From the NCBI GenBank assembly GCA_943788895.1, contig CALSRZ010000004.1, positions 1 through 56,453 of the forward strand: a stretch of DNA of 56,453 nucleotides. Direction: 5' to 3'. This document shows, one piece after another, positions 47,135-56,453 of the stretch; position 1 is the stretch's first letter; the number at the start of each line of letters is the position of its first letter. Origin of the DNA: an uncultured Pseudomonadales bacterium (GTDB taxonomy: Bacteria > Pseudomonadota > Gammaproteobacteria > Pseudomonadales > Porticoccaceae). The notes under the pieces were generated by a model that did no database searches, had not been told where the DNA came from, and was given only the letters and a program-made list of their open reading frames with translations. A program made the translations under genes and the position numbers.

Positions 47135-47594
47135 ATGCGCTATTTACATACTATGGTGCGGGTAACTGACTTGCAGAAGTCACTCGATTTTTACTGCCAG
47201 GGTTTGGGGTTGGTCGAGTTGTATCGCGACGATTACCCTAAGGGACGTTTTACCTTGGTATTTCTCGGTGCGCCCGATGATATAGATAAAGGCTCGTGAA
47301 TCAAAGTCGCCACTGTTGGAACTGACCTATAACTGGGAACCCGAGGATGGCAGCGAGCCGGAACAATATTCCCAGGGTCGCAATTTCGGTCATCTGGCCT
47401 ACAGAGTCGAGAATATCTATAAGACCTGTCAGCGTCTGGCTGATGCTGGTGTCGTGATTAACCGTCCGCCGCGTGATGGGCATATGGCCTTTGTGCGATC
47501 ACCGGATAATATCTCTATCGAAATCCTTCAGGAGGGATTGACCCTGGAGCCACAAGAGCCCTGGCTGTCGATGGCCAATACAGGTTCCTGGTAG
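47135..47594 (+). CDS. gloA: Lactoylglutathione lyase (glyoxalase I), one frameshift
   Basis: About 152 residues when repaired. [47 protein letters not shown] is the glyoxalase I N-terminus; an extra G near 47293 gives a false stop after DKGS, and the next frame continues [17 protein letters not shown] ... [22 protein letters not shown] and [13 protein letters not shown]. The metal ligands (His5, Glu in LELTYNW, His in FGHLAY, Glu in IEIL) are all present over the two parts. It turns the methylglyoxal-glutathione adduct into lactoylglutathione. GGAGG lies upstream of the ATG. Confidence 0.9.
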
Positions 47595-47598
47595 GGGA

Positions 47599-48705
47599 TT
47601 AATCTTTGCGGTAGGGCAGCATCTCTTGGGCCTGGAGTATATGCTCGTTGATCCCCAGTTTTTCCCGCTCTAAAAAGCGCGCAATAGCATGCCTAAATTG
47701 AGGCTGTTTAATCCAGTGCAATGAGTGAGTTTCAACCGGCTCAAAACCACGCACAATCTTGTGCTCACCCTGGGCACCAGCATCGTAGCGTTGAATACCA
47801 CGGCTAATCGCAAACTCAATACCGCTGTAATAACAGAGTTCAAAGTGCAGATAGGTAAACTCATCGACACTGCCCCAGTAGCGTCCATAGAGTGTTTCAT
47901 CATCAAAAAAGTACAGCGCACAGGCGATAGGGATATCACCCTGCCAGGCCACCGCCATAGCGATCTGCTCGGGCATAGTTGCGGCAATCTGCCTAAAAAA
48001 TTCTTCCGTTAGATAGCCTCTGGTGCCATTGCGTTTGATATAGGTACGCTCGTAGAGCTGATAGAACAGCCGCCAGATTTCCGGGCTGATAGCCGCGCCG
48101 ACTTCAACGCTAACGCGGATTCCCTGATCGACAATAGCCTTGCGTTCCTTGCGAATCATCTTGCGCTTGCGCGACATCATACTCGCAGTGAAATCATCGA
48201 AAGACTCATAACCGCGATTGTGCCACTGGTATTGCACGCCACTGCGCTGCAACAATCTTTCGTCGCTAAACAGTTCTAAATGTTCGGCACCGGGAAATAA
48301 AAAGTGCCAGCTGGACGCGCCGGTTTCCTCGGCAACCTCAAGAACCTCATCGACCAGTTGTCGGCACTCGCCAGTTGTTAAGGGCTGAGTGGTTCGAACT
48401 CTTGGCCCAACCGAGGGCGTAAAGGGAATCGAAGTAACCAGCTTGGGGTAGTAGTCGAGGCCATTGTCGTGATAGGCATTGGCCCAGGCCCAGTCGAAGA
48501 CATATTCACCCATTGAATGATCTTTAAGATAGAGCGGCATAAAGGCGCTGCTCTGTTGTTGTGCTTCGCTCTCGGATTGCAGTTGCAGGTGGATTGGGTT
48601 CCAGCCACTGCTCTCGCAGGCGCTCTGGCTATCTTCCAGAGCCTGTAAAAATTCTTCACGCAGAAAAGGGTAGCCCAGGGATGGATTTTCTTGATCAGGG
48701 TTCAA
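47599..48705 (-). CDS. GNAT / FemAB-like N-acyltransferase (PF04339, DUF482 family)
   Basis: 368 residues. [76 protein letters not shown] and [33 protein letters not shown] are hallmarks of this peptidogalycan-related acetyltransferase family; the substrate is unknown. Convergent with gloA, only a few bases apart. Confidence 0.88.
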   Translation of the reverse strand: [368 protein letters not shown]

Positions 48706-48881
48706 TGGTTTAACTCGTATAGATTTATGCCCATTGTACGGGTTGCGATTACAAGATGATCAAATACCTGCGCTTATCTGTTCAAATAGAGAGATTTTTG
48801 CGCTTAATTTTTGGGTAAAGATTGGCATTAGGGTATCATGCGCACCTTCAACTCTAATCGGCTATATACGGAGACTGTTCA

Positions 48882-50069
48882 ATGATAATTAAGCCCCGCG
48901 TTCGCGGCTTTATGTGTATTACAACTCATCCAGTGGGTTGCGAAACCAATGTTAAAAATCAGATTGATTTTATTAAAGCTCAGTCACCTATAGCTTCACC
49001 GAAGCGCGTGCTGGTGATTGGCTCGTCAACCGGCTACGGCCTGGCCGCGCGTATTGGCGCAGCCTTTGGTGGCGGCGCATCGACATTGGGCATCTTCTTT
49101 GAAAAGCCGAGCACTGAGACCAAGACTGGCACTGCCGGCTGGCACAACTCTGCGGCTTTCCACAAGTTTGCCGAGCAGGATGGCCTGTATGCAAAAAGCA
49201 TTAATGGCGATGCCTTCTCCGACGAGATTAAAGCCAAGACCATCGAGACTATTAAGCAGGATCTCGGTCAGGTAGATCTGGTTATCTACAGTCTGGCGGC
49301 TCCCCGTCGACAGCACCCTAAAACCGGTGAGGTATTTAACTCAACTCTGAAGCCGGTGGGTAAAGATGTCACCATGCGCGGTATTAATACCGACAAGGAA
49401 ACCATTCAGGAATTTAGCCTCGAAGCGGCCAACGATCAGGAGATTTCTGACACGGTTGCGGTAATGGGTGGCGAAGACTGGCAGATGTGGATCGATGCTC
49501 TGGACGGTGCCGGTGTTCTGGCTGAAGGCGCTAAGACCACAGCCTTTACCTATATCGGTGAGAAGATGACCTGGGATCTTTACTGGGATGGCACTATTGG
49601 CCAGGCCAAGAAAGATCTCGATAAGCGTGTGATTTCAATTCGTGAAAAGCTTGCGGCAAGTGGCGGCGATGCGCGAGTTTCTGTGCTCAAAGCAGTTGTT
49701 ACTCAGGCCAGTTCAGCGATTCCAATTATGCCGCTCTATCTGGCCATGCTGTTTAAAGAGATGAAGCGCAGAGGCACTCATGAGGGTTGTATTGAACAGC
49801 TCTACAGACTCTATTCTGAATGTCTCTACAGCGATTCACCGCGGACTGACGAAGAGGGTCGCCTGCGTGTCGATGAGCTGGAATTACTCCCTGAAGTTCA
49901 GGATGTAGTTGCTGAAGCCTGGGCTAATATCAGCACTGAGAACCTCGGCGAACTAACCGACTTTGTCGGCTATAAGCAGGAGTTTCTCAATCTGTTTGGC
50001 TTTGAGATCGAGGGTGTCGATTACGATGCCGATGTCGATCCCAATGTTCAGATCAGCAACCTTGTTTAA
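48882..50069 (+). CDS. fabV: Trans-2-enoyl-CoA/ACP reductase FabV
   Basis: 395 residues (family about 397). Start [24 protein letters not shown], cofactor site [34 protein letters not shown], and the active-site stretch [27 protein letters not shown] with the Tyr-x8-Lys pair. Final step of fatty-acid elongation, NADH-dependent; FabV enzymes are known to be tolerant of triclosan. Monocistronic promoter not resolved. Confidence 0.95.
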   Translation: MIIKPRVRGFMCITTHPVGCETNVKNQIDFIKAQSPIASPKRVLVIGSSTGYGLAARIGAAFGGGASTLGIFFEKPSTETKTGTAGWHNSAAFHKFAEQDGLYAKSINGDAFSDEIKAKTIETIKQDLGQVDLVIYSLAAPRRQHPKTGEVFNSTLKPVGKDVTMRGINTDKETIQEFSLEAANDQEISDTVAVMGGEDWQMWIDALDGAGVLAEGAKTTAFTYIGEKMTWDLYWDGTIGQAKKDLDKRVISIREKLAASGGDARVSVLKAVVTQASSAIPIMPLYLAMLFKEMKRRGTHEGCIEQLYRLYSECLYSDSPRTDEEGRLRVDELELLPEVQDVVAEAWANISTENLGELTDFVGYKQEFLNLFGFEIEGVDYDADVDPNVQISNLV

Positions 50070-50094
50070 CGTTTAAAGTGTATAGCGCTAGAAT

Positions 50095-51058
50095 ATGAGT
50101 TCAAAAGCCACGCAATTTAAAATCGCGCTGCTGCACCCGCGCTATTGGTTGACCTGGTTTGGATTTGCCATCTGGCGTCTGGTAACCGTGCTGCCATTCC
50201 CTGTCCTGATTGTTTTCGGCAGGGTAATTGGCCTGGTTTTTTACGTGCTTCCAAGCCGTCGAAAAACTATCGCCCGGCGCAATATCGAAATCTGTTTTCC
50301 CGACCTCAGTTTGGCCGAGCAGCGCACTATGCTGCGGGCCAATTTTATCAGCACCGGTATTGCCGTAATGGAAGTCGGTATCTCCTGGTGGTGGTCAAAG
50401 AAGCGTTTTAACAAGCTGGTTCATATAGAGGGGCGTGAAAACCTTGAGGCCGTTAAAGGTCGCGGCGTGATGCTTGCTGGGTATTCATTTCACCACTCTG
50501 GAGATTGGCGCTGCGGCCATGTCTACGGTGTTTGAGATGGACGGTATGTATCGTGCCCATGGCAATCCAGTCTATGATTTCTTGCAGGCCCGGGGTCGTT
50601 TGAATAAGGGTATGGGCAATGGTGTAGTCTACGAACGCAGAGATGTGCGCGGCACCATGAAAGCTTTAAAAAATGGTCGTGCTCTCTGGTACGGTCCAGA
50701 TCAGGACTACGGTCTGCAGCAGGGTTTGTTTGTGCCGTTTTTTAATATTCAGGCAGCGACAGTCTATGCTACAGCACGGTTTGCCGATAAAACCGGCGCG
50801 GCGGTTGTTCCCTTTAGCCATATCCGATTGCCCGGTGCCCGTGGCTATAAAGTTACCATCCACCCAGCATTGGAAAACTTCCCGGTGGGTGACGATCTTG
50901 TCGATACCACGAGAATAAACAAGATTGTCGAAGAGTTTATTATGCTGCAGCCAGATCAGTATCTCTGGGTGCATCGACGGTTTAAAAACCGTCCTGAGGG
51001 TGAGCCCGATTTATATGACTTGCCGACTAAAAAGAAAAGTCGCCGTCGGGCAGGTTAA
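50095..51058 (+). CDS. lpxL: Lipid A lauroyl/acyl transferase LpxL-type, one frameshift
   Basis: About 320 residues when repaired. The N-terminal part (FKIALLHPRYWLTWFGFAIWRLVTVLPFPVLI, membrane anchor) runs to GRGVMLA; one extra G near 50473 gives false frame YSFHHSGDWRC, while the next frame reads LGIHFTTLEIGAAAM with the HX4E catalytic motif of this acyltransferase family. The rest has YERRDVRGTMKALKNGRALWYGPDQDYG and FPVGDDLVDTTRINKIVEEFIMLQPDQYLWVHRRFKNRP. It adds the secondary acyl chain to Kdo2-lipid A at the inner membrane. Confidence 0.9.
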
Positions 51059-51178
51059 GCGCAGGTTTAGCTTGTACAGCCTGAGTGCCATCAGTACCAT
51101 TGGGTCTCGTTCGAGCAGCAGCTTTATATAATAGTTTTACTAACAATTTTTAGAAATAGTTTTAAAAGGAAGTAGGCC

Positions 51179-52056
51179 ATGATTAGCGGAAGTATTGTCG
51201 CGTTGCTAACACCGATGCACCCGGACTCTCTCGAGGTGGATTGGGACGCGCTAAAAAAGCTTGTCGACTGGCATATAGAGCAGGGCACCAATAGCATAGT
51301 TGCGGTTGGCACTACCGGCGAATCAGCCACTCTCAGTGTTGCAGAGCACGCCCAGGTTATCAGCGTGGTTGTGAACAGGCCGCTGGCCGTATTCCAATTA
51401 TTGCTGGCACCGGCGCAAACTCCACCTCCGAAGCGATTGAATTAACTCAGGCTGCCGCTGATGCCGGCGCCGATGCCTGCCTGCTGGTAACTCCCTACTA
51501 CAACAAGCCGACCCAAGAGGGTTTGTATCTGCACTACAGGGCGATTGCCGAAGCAGTGGATATTGACCAGATTCTCTACAATGTACCGGGCCGCACCGCC
51601 TGCGATATGCTTCCCGAGACTGTTCTGCGCCTCAGTGCGATTGATAATATTGTCGGTATTAAGGAAGCCACTGGTGACCTTGAGCGCGCCAGAGAAATTA
51701 TTCAGCAATGTCCCGAGGACTTTGCCGTCTACTCCGGTGATGATGCAACCGCCAGAGAGTTGATGCTACTCGGTGGCCATGGTGATATTTCCGTCACCGC
51801 AAACGTTGCGCCAAAATTGATGTCAGAGATGTGCGCTGCGGCGCTGTCCGGTGATGCGGGCAGAGCTCAGCAACTGGATGCCAAGCTGGAAGGACTGCAC
51901 AGCAGTCTGTTTGTTGAAGCCAATCCTATTCCGGTGAAATGGGCTGTGGCTGAACTGGGTCTGTTGGCCAACGCACTGCGTCTGCCAATGACACCACTTT
52001 CTGAGTCACATTATGAGGTAGTTCGAGCCGCAATGCTTAATGCAGAGCTGGTTTAA
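51179..52056 (+). CDS. dapA: 4-Hydroxy-tetrahydrodipicolinate synthase DapA, one frameshift
   Basis: About 293 residues when repaired, the normal size. [25 protein letters not shown] and GTTGESATL are intact; around 51370-51380 one base appears to be missing, turning [32 protein letters not shown] into a false frame that stops at 51445. The rest has the catalytic Tyr in [11 protein letters not shown] and Schiff-base Lys in VGIKEATGD. First step of the lysine/diaminopimelate branch; next to bamC as in many gammaproteobacteria. Confidence 0.93.
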
Positions 52057-52093
52057 CTACTTTCGACAATAAAATACGGGGCTACCGATAAAA

Positions 52094-53119
52094 ATGAAAT
52101 CATTGATAAGCGCGCTGAATATCACTGTTATCCTGAGTTTAAGTGGTTGTGGCTGGTTGGGTCTGCGCGATCGCAGCAATGACTATCTGCTCGCTGAAGA
52201 GACCGAGGCAACGACAATTCCCGCCGGTCTTGATCGCTCTGTTGTCGGACAGATCTACCCGATTCCACAGATTCCCTCCGAATCAGTTGAGCTGGTTGCC
52301 TTTGAAGCGCCACGTCCACAGCCGGCATCGGTAAATACCTTCGAACAGCTGGTTAAAATTCAAAGCTTGGAAGGTCGTCGCTGGGTGTTGATCAATATTC
52401 CTCCCAGTGAAGTCTGGCCACGTGTGCGCAATGTTTTAAATCGCAGTGGTGTTCCCGCTGCTCTGGCTGAAGGTTCATCGGGCATTATCGAAACTGTCTG
52501 GGTGAAATTTAATTCTGATGAAGAGAACTCCCACCGTTTCCGCTTCCAGATCTCCCCAGGTGTTCAGTTAAACAGTTCCGAGATATCGCTATTGCACAAC
52601 CAGGCTGTGCGCTCTGAAGAAGAACAGGCCGAATGGCCGCAGGCTTCCGATAGCGACAAGCGTGAAAAAGAGATGCTCAGCATGGTTGCCAACGACCTGG
52701 CTGGCGCGACCAATTATGCCTCGGTCTCTCTACTGGCGCAGGATATTGGTGGCGAAGCCAAGGTAACTGTAGTCACCCCGGAAGTCGCCGATCCCTTTAT
52801 TCAAGCCAAGCTGAGCTTTGATCGCGCCTGGGCATCCATTTTGTACTCCGCTGATCGCGGTGGCTACAGTCTCGTAGACCACAATCGTTCAGAGGGAGCT
52901 ATCTACGTAAACTACACAGATCAGCTAGCGGATAAGCCGGGCTTTTTTGCTCGCTGGTTTGGTGAAGACAGTGATGAGATTCTTGAAGTTAACTACCGCG
53001 TGTTAGTACAGGTGGTTGGCGCCGATGTCGAAGTGCGTATTGTCGGCCCCGAAGCTGAAGGGCTGGATAGAGCTCAAGCCCTGCGACTATTAAAGATTTT
53101 ACGCAACAATATGTCCTAA
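52094..53119 (+). CDS. bamC: BAM complex lipoprotein BamC (NlpB/DapX)
   Basis: 341 residues. Signal peptide with lipobox LSGC (Cys19), then a long flexible stretch (DYLLAEETEATTIPAGLD) that in E. coli binds BamD, followed by two helix-grip domains: WPRVRNVLNRSGVPAALAEGSSGIIETVW and the C-terminal one with DRAWASILYSADRGGYSLVDHNRSEGAIYVNY. Accessory part of the outer-membrane protein insertion machine. It starts 37 bases after dapA. Confidence 0.93.
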   Translation: MKSLISALNITVILSLSGCGWLGLRDRSNDYLLAEETEATTIPAGLDRSVVGQIYPIPQIPSESVELVAFEAPRPQPASVNTFEQLVKIQSLEGRRWVLINIPPSEVWPRVRNVLNRSGVPAALAEGSSGIIETVWVKFNSDEENSHRFRFQISPGVQLNSSEISLLHNQAVRSEEEQAEWPQASDSDKREKEMLSMVANDLAGATNYASVSLLAQDIGGEAKVTVVTPEVADPFIQAKLSFDRAWASILYSADRGGYSLVDHNRSEGAIYVNYTDQLADKPGFFARWFGEDSDEILEVNYRVLVQVVGADVEVRIVGPEAEGLDRAQALRLLKILRNNMS

Positions 53120-53131
53120 GGCGCATAGTTT

Positions 53132-53893
53132 ATGCGCTTTGCATCTCTCGGCAGTGGCAGCAAGGGCAATGCCACGCTTGTCGAATGGCGTGACACCTGC
53201 GTCATGGTCGACTGCGGTTTCTCTATCAGAGATACCGCAAAGCGCCTAGAAAAGCTTGGCAAGACCCCCAACGATATAGATGCCATTCTGGTGACTCACG
53301 AACACAGTGATCACTGGAAGGGCGTAGTGCCGCTCTCCGCCAAGTTTGATATCGATGTCTATGTCACCGCCGGCTGTATACACAGCCGCAAAGCTGACGA
53401 TAGAGCCTTTCCTTTCCATATTATTGATAGCCACACAGAGTTTCAGGTCGGCGATCTCTCAGTGACCCCAGTACCTGTTCCCCACGATGCTCGTGAGCCC
53501 GTACAGTTCCTGTTTAACAGCGATAACCACCAGCTCGGTATACTTACCGATGTCGGCTCATTAACCCCGCATATAGAGTCCGCCTATGCCAACTGCGATG
53601 GCCTGTTGGTCGAGGCCAATCACGACCTGGATATGCTTCACGCTGGGCCATACCCAGAGTTTCTCAAAGACCGTGTCGCAGGTCCCTGGGGGCATCTCAA
53701 CAACCAGCAGACAGCAAGATTGCTCTCGGCAATTGATCAGCAGCGCATCCAGCAGCTGGTTATTGGTCATATCAGCGATAAGAACAATACCCTTGAAAAA
53801 GTCAGGTCGGCGGTAGAGCCGGTTATTTCCAGCAGTGGCAATCTTTATTACGCCTGCCAGCAGCAGGGCTTTGATTGGCTAGAGCTCAATTAA
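53132..53893 (+). CDS. MBL-fold metallo-hydrolase (YycJ/WalJ-like)
   Basis: 253 residues. MRFASLGSGSKGNATLVEW and the metal-binding motif THEHSDHWKG, GILTDVGSLTPH, VEANHDLDML and VIGHISDKNNT are typical of the YycJ/ExoA-like 5'-3' exonuclease-related MBL group. It starts 12 bases after bamC, probably in the same transcript. Enzymatic activity is not proven for this group in gammaproteobacteria. Confidence 0.88.
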   Translation: MRFASLGSGSKGNATLVEWRDTCVMVDCGFSIRDTAKRLEKLGKTPNDIDAILVTHEHSDHWKGVVPLSAKFDIDVYVTAGCIHSRKADDRAFPFHIIDSHTEFQVGDLSVTPVPVPHDAREPVQFLFNSDNHQLGILTDVGSLTPHIESAYANCDGLLVEANHDLDMLHAGPYPEFLKDRVAGPWGHLNNQQTARLLSAIDQQRIQQLVIGHISDKNNTLEKVRSAVEPVISSSGNLYYACQQQGFDWLELN

Positions 53894-54416
53894 GCACAGA
53901 AATCCTCAGCGTAAATTTATCTGGGAAGCATTTTTTTTCTTACACTGCAAACACTTTTTCTAGTTTTAAACCAACTTTTTCAATTTATTTATGACTTTTT
54001 TCCACAGATAGACCGAATATCTAGAAACTTTTTAATAAAAGCTCTGTAACTTATTGATATTTGCTCTATGAATTTGTAACTTATTGATTTTTAAGTAATT
54101 AATTATGTGGTTAAAATTTGATCAATTTAACAAAAATGCCGGTTTTTTAGGGGCTTAACCTATCCAAACCCCATTTAATCCACAAAGTTATCCACAGCTT
54201 TTGTGGGTATCTTTTTGAATTGGTAATAAAGTAGACATATTTCTTTGCTAGATGAGAAAGTGATTTTAAGCCACCGCTGATTAAAATCTATTCGATTGAA
54301 TAACTGTTTTGTCGTCAAGTGGATTAATGCCGAGAATAACCTGCACTTAATTACTATTCAGTGGTTAAATAGCCATACGCGGATTTTACAAATGGCCCCC
54401 TATAATAAATAGCCCT
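53894..54416. other. AT-rich intergenic region with DnaA-box-like sites and direct repeats
   Basis: 523 bases without a gene. One perfect DnaA box TTATCCACA (54188-54196) and three one-mismatch sites: 53998-54006, 54176-54184, and 54106-54114 on the minus strand. A 14-base direct repeat TGTAACTTATTGAT occurs at 54045-54058 and 54075-54088, exactly 30 bases apart, in very AT-rich DNA. Such a mix resembles a replication-origin or DnaA-regulated region, but neighbouring genes (MBL hydrolase, rsmJ) are not the usual oriC flanks. The 3' part should also hold the rsmJ promoter. Confidence 0.5.
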
Positions 54417-55205
54417 ATGCCAGTTATTCAAATATCTTATTCTTCAAGTGCCCTTGAGGAAAATGCCAGGCAACTGTCTGCCAAGCTGGATTTGCCCCAG
54501 CGCACAGAACATTCAGCTGACTATGACTATTTACTGGAGTTCTCCGAATCCGGTTTATCCTTGGTGCCATCCGCAGATAAGGGCTATGGGCCAATACAGT
54601 GTGACTTTGCCGGTGGTTCTCACAGTCACCGCCGTCGTTTTGGTGGTGGCAATGGTCAGGCAATTGCCAAAGCCATAGGTGTCTCCGGCAAGTTTTCTCC
54701 AAAAGTACTTGATCTGACTGCAGGGCTTGGTGGCGATGCTTTTGTGCTTGCCTCCCTTGGCTGCGCTGTCACCATGCTTGAGCGCAACCCTATAGTCCAC
54801 AGTCTGCTTGCCGATGGTCTGGCAAGAGCTGCCATCAGCGCAGAGGATGATTCCGATTTAAGGGGTATTATGCAAAGGATCAGTCTGGTTGAAGCCAATT
54901 CAGCAGAGTACCTCCAGCAGGGGGCTGATATAACCTCTGCAGATGTAGTCTATGTGGATCCGATGTTTCCCGAGCGCAAGAAGTCCGCTAAGGTCAAAAA
55001 ACAGATGCAGGCCTTCCATGCCATTGTTGGCGCTGATTTAGATGCTGATAAGCTGTTGGCTCTGGCACTTGCAGTGGCCAACTACAGAGTGGTGGTCAAA
55101 CGTCCGGCGGGAGCCTGCTATCTGGCTGAGAGCAAACCCAGTTACTCCCTAGAGGGTAAGTCGACACGCTACGATATCTATACCCTGAAAAAGCTTCCTG
55201 GCTAA
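54417..55205 (+). CDS. rsmJ: 16S rRNA guanine(1516)-N2-methyltransferase RsmJ
   Basis: 262 residues. SAM site LDLTAGLGGDAFVLASLGCAVTMLERNP and catalytic segment VVYVDPMFPERKKSAKVKKQMQ, then YRVVVKRPAGACYLAESKPSYSLEGKSTRYDIYTLK, all diagnostic for the YhiQ/RsmJ family. The ATG at 54417 is the first in frame; no clear Shine-Dalgarno is visible, and the AT-rich gap upstream is long. Confidence 0.93.
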   Translation: MPVIQISYSSSALEENARQLSAKLDLPQRTEHSADYDYLLEFSESGLSLVPSADKGYGPIQCDFAGGSHSHRRRFGGGNGQAIAKAIGVSGKFSPKVLDLTAGLGGDAFVLASLGCAVTMLERNPIVHSLLADGLARAAISAEDDSDLRGIMQRISLVEANSAEYLQQGADITSADVVYVDPMFPERKKSAKVKKQMQAFHAIVGADLDADKLLALALAVANYRVVVKRPAGACYLAESKPSYSLEGKSTRYDIYTLKKLPG

Positions 55206-55221
55206 TCTGCCAGGTTTGTTA
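55197..55221 (+). terminator. Weak terminator after rsmJ
   Basis: CCTGGC / GCCAGG (6-bp stem, 6-base loop) overlaps the rsmJ stop and is followed by TTTGTTATTT, between convergent rsmJ and the EamA gene. Confidence 0.5.
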
Positions 55222-55224
55222 TTT

Positions 55225-56106
55225 CTAACGTCTGGTAATCACCAGAAAATTGCCAAATACGACGGTGGCAAACCCGGCTATAGCCAGGGGAGTCCACTGA
55301 TAGTCCTCAAATATTGTCGATAACATAATCGCGACAAAAGGAATAATCAGTGCTGTAAAACTGGCGCGATCCGGGCCGATGCTAACCAGTAATTTAAGGT
55401 ATGCACCAAACACCAGGACAGTGCCGAATACAGAGAGATAAACCAGTGAAGCTGTGTACTCAAAAGTAGTCTCATAGGTAAATTCAACACCACTTACTAA
55501 TGCGATTACTAATAAAGTAACTGAACCATATAGCATTGACCAGGCATTTATAGACCATACAGAAAGACCCGTACGACCATTGCGAGTGGCGGCTATATTT
55601 CCGAAAGAGGCTATAAGTACGCTTAAGACAGCCATCGAAAAGCCAATCAGTGAGTTTTCAGAGGAAGAGTATTTAATAATTTCTGGGTAAAACAGCATGC
55701 CCACCCCAAGCATACCGATAATTCCACCAGCCAGAGTTATTCCTGAAACAGGCTGTTTTAGAAAAATCCGTCCATTAATAATATTGAAAAATACTAAAAG
55801 CGAAAATATAACCGCGACAATTCCGCTGGTTAGATGGATTTCAGCGAGATAAATAGCCCAGAAATTTAAGCCGAATAAGAAACCGCCCTGAGCAAGTAAA
55901 AAACCATGGGTGACAGGGTTTATTTTTAGTGGGATTTTTCTCGCCAAACACCAGATAAACAAAAGTACTGAACCCAGAGTCATGCGATAGATAATTGAAA
56001 CTAATGGATCAACTTCGCCAAGCTGGTAGGTTATGGCAAGCCAGGTTGAACCCCAGATTAGGATTGTCGATAGGTACAAAAAACTAATATAAGGGGTAAT
56101 AGCCAA
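55225..56106 (-). CDS. EamA-family (DMT) permease
   Basis: 293 residues, ten membrane segments in two EamA repeats. ILIWGSTWLAITYQLGEVDPLVSIIYRMTLGSVLLFIWC is the classic start and LIIPFVAIMLSTIFEDYQWTPLAIAGFATVVFGNFLVI the classic end. A drug/metabolite exporter; the substrate is unknown. The codons are more AT-rich than in the neighbouring housekeeping genes. Confidence 0.9.
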   Translation of the reverse strand: MAITPYISFLYLSTILIWGSTWLAITYQLGEVDPLVSIIYRMTLGSVLLFIWCLARKIPLKINPVTHGFLLAQGGFLFGLNFWAIYLAEIHLTSGIVAVIFSLLVFFNIINGRIFLKQPVSGITLAGGIIGMLGVGMLFYPEIIKYSSSENSLIGFSMAVLSVLIASFGNIAATRNGRTGLSVWSINAWSMLYGSVTLLVIALVSGVEFTYETTFEYTASLVYLSVFGTVLVFGAYLKLLVSIGPDRASFTALIIPFVAIMLSTIFEDYQWTPLAIAGFATVVFGNFLVITRR

Positions 56107-56142
56107 CTCCCTTTTGGGTTCGTATTTCTCTTAAAAAAGTAT

Positions 56143-56453
56143 TTATGCCAATAGCTTGGTCAATAGCGTCTGGTAAATATCCGTCAGTGTATTGAGATCA
56201 TCGACACTGATATTTTCATCGATCTTATGGATGGTTGCGTTAACCGGCCCCAGTTCAATAACCTGAACGCCATGAGGAGCGATAAAGCGGCCATCAGAAG
56301 TACCGCCCGCAGTCGATAATTCCGGCTCAAGACCTGTCACTTCGGTAATACTGGCAACTGTAGCACTGACCAGATCGCCCTCGGCGGTTAAAAATGGCAG
56401 GCCGCTCAGGTTCCAATTAGCCTTGTATTCAAGGCCGTGCTTATCGAGTATTG
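56143..56453 (-). CDS. dapE: Succinyl-diaminopimelate desuccinylase DapE, C-terminal part (5' end outside window)
   Basis: About 103 C-terminal residues: [25 protein letters not shown], then [36 protein letters not shown], which holds the zinc-ligand His near the C-terminus and matches DapE nearly word for word. The frame is open to the window edge at 56453. A GTG at 56340 is not a real start. Zinc amidohydrolase of the M20 group in the succinylase branch of lysine synthesis. Confidence 0.93.
   Translation of the reverse strand, partial: ILDKHGLEYKANWNLSGLPFLTAEGDLVSATVASITEVTGLEPELSTAGGTSDGRFIAPHGVQVIELGPVNATIHKIDENISVDDLNTLTDIYQTLLTKLLA

Noticed and set aside
1..56453. CRISPR arrays, prophage, tRNA or rRNA genes
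   Set aside because: Looked for spaced direct repeats, phage structural or integrase genes, and cloverleaf or rRNA sequence; the only arrays are coding or short non-spaced tandem repeats.

Overview
The window looks like chromosomal DNA of a free-living marine gammaproteobacterium. The gene content (NhaB-type antiporter, FabV, AceE/AceF, CysI with DUF934, BepA-like M48 protease, BamC, RsmJ, a secreted GH3 polysaccharidase with long Thr-Asp-Gly linkers) suggests a Cellvibrionales / SAR92-like polysaccharide-degrading lineage. That placement is an inference from gene families; there is no rRNA or other phylogenetic marker here. No tRNA, rRNA, prophage, CRISPR array or insertion sequence was seen.

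Layout. (1) 1-7.7 kb: the 3' part of a giant secreted multidomain protein (carbohydrate-binding-like domain, beta-propeller, calcium-binding repeats, GH3 glycosidase, CBM6). Through one-base frameshifts it runs on into a lipoprotein-repeat domain and a di-heme cytochrome-type oxidoreductase domain. (2) 7.9-23.8 kb: an alginate-type exopolysaccharide locus. alg8 and alg44 point left; algI, algJ, algF, an algX-like gene and an outer-membrane barrel gene point right. Next come an H-NOX-like sensor, a histidine kinase and a sigma-54-dependent response regulator, then algD and algA. (3) 23.8-24.0 kb: a 164-bp MITE-like palindrome. (4) 24-27.7 kb: nhaB (broken by three frameshifts), nudC, sohB. (5) 27.8-31.5 kb: a c-di-GMP turnover cluster (HD-GYP, GGDEF-EAL, HD-GYP). 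(6) 31.6-42.4 kb: Kef-type antiporter, DUF934, cysI, a 43-residue membrane protein, nadA, bepA-like gene, AI-2E permease, M16 protease. (7) 42.6-56.4 kb: aceE, aceF, glyoxalase, GNAT/FemAB-like gene, fabV, lpxL, dapA, bamC, MBL hydrolase, an AT-rich gap with DnaA-box-like sites, rsmJ, EamA permease and the 3' part of dapE.

Main biological reading. Three putative sigma-54 promoters share AGTTGGC-N7-TTGC and sit at the head of each alginate transcription unit (alg44-alg8, algI onward, algD-algA). The locus carries its own NtrC-type sigma-54 activator with an H-NOX-like protein and a kinase. The H-NOX-like protein has Asn in place of the heme-ligating His and Phe in place of the Arg of the YxSxR heme-propionate motif, so it may be a heme-free or re-purposed sensor. 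Alg44 has an intact PilZ c-di-GMP site, and a c-di-GMP cluster lies a few kb away. No algK, algE, algG or algL is present here; a 381-residue barrel occupies the export position.

Data quality. At least twelve single-base frameshifts interrupt otherwise well-conserved genes, including housekeeping genes (aceF, dapA, lpxL, nudC). This pattern fits uncorrected sequencing or assembly indels better than gene decay. Frameshifted genes are listed as one spanning feature where the parts clearly belong together.
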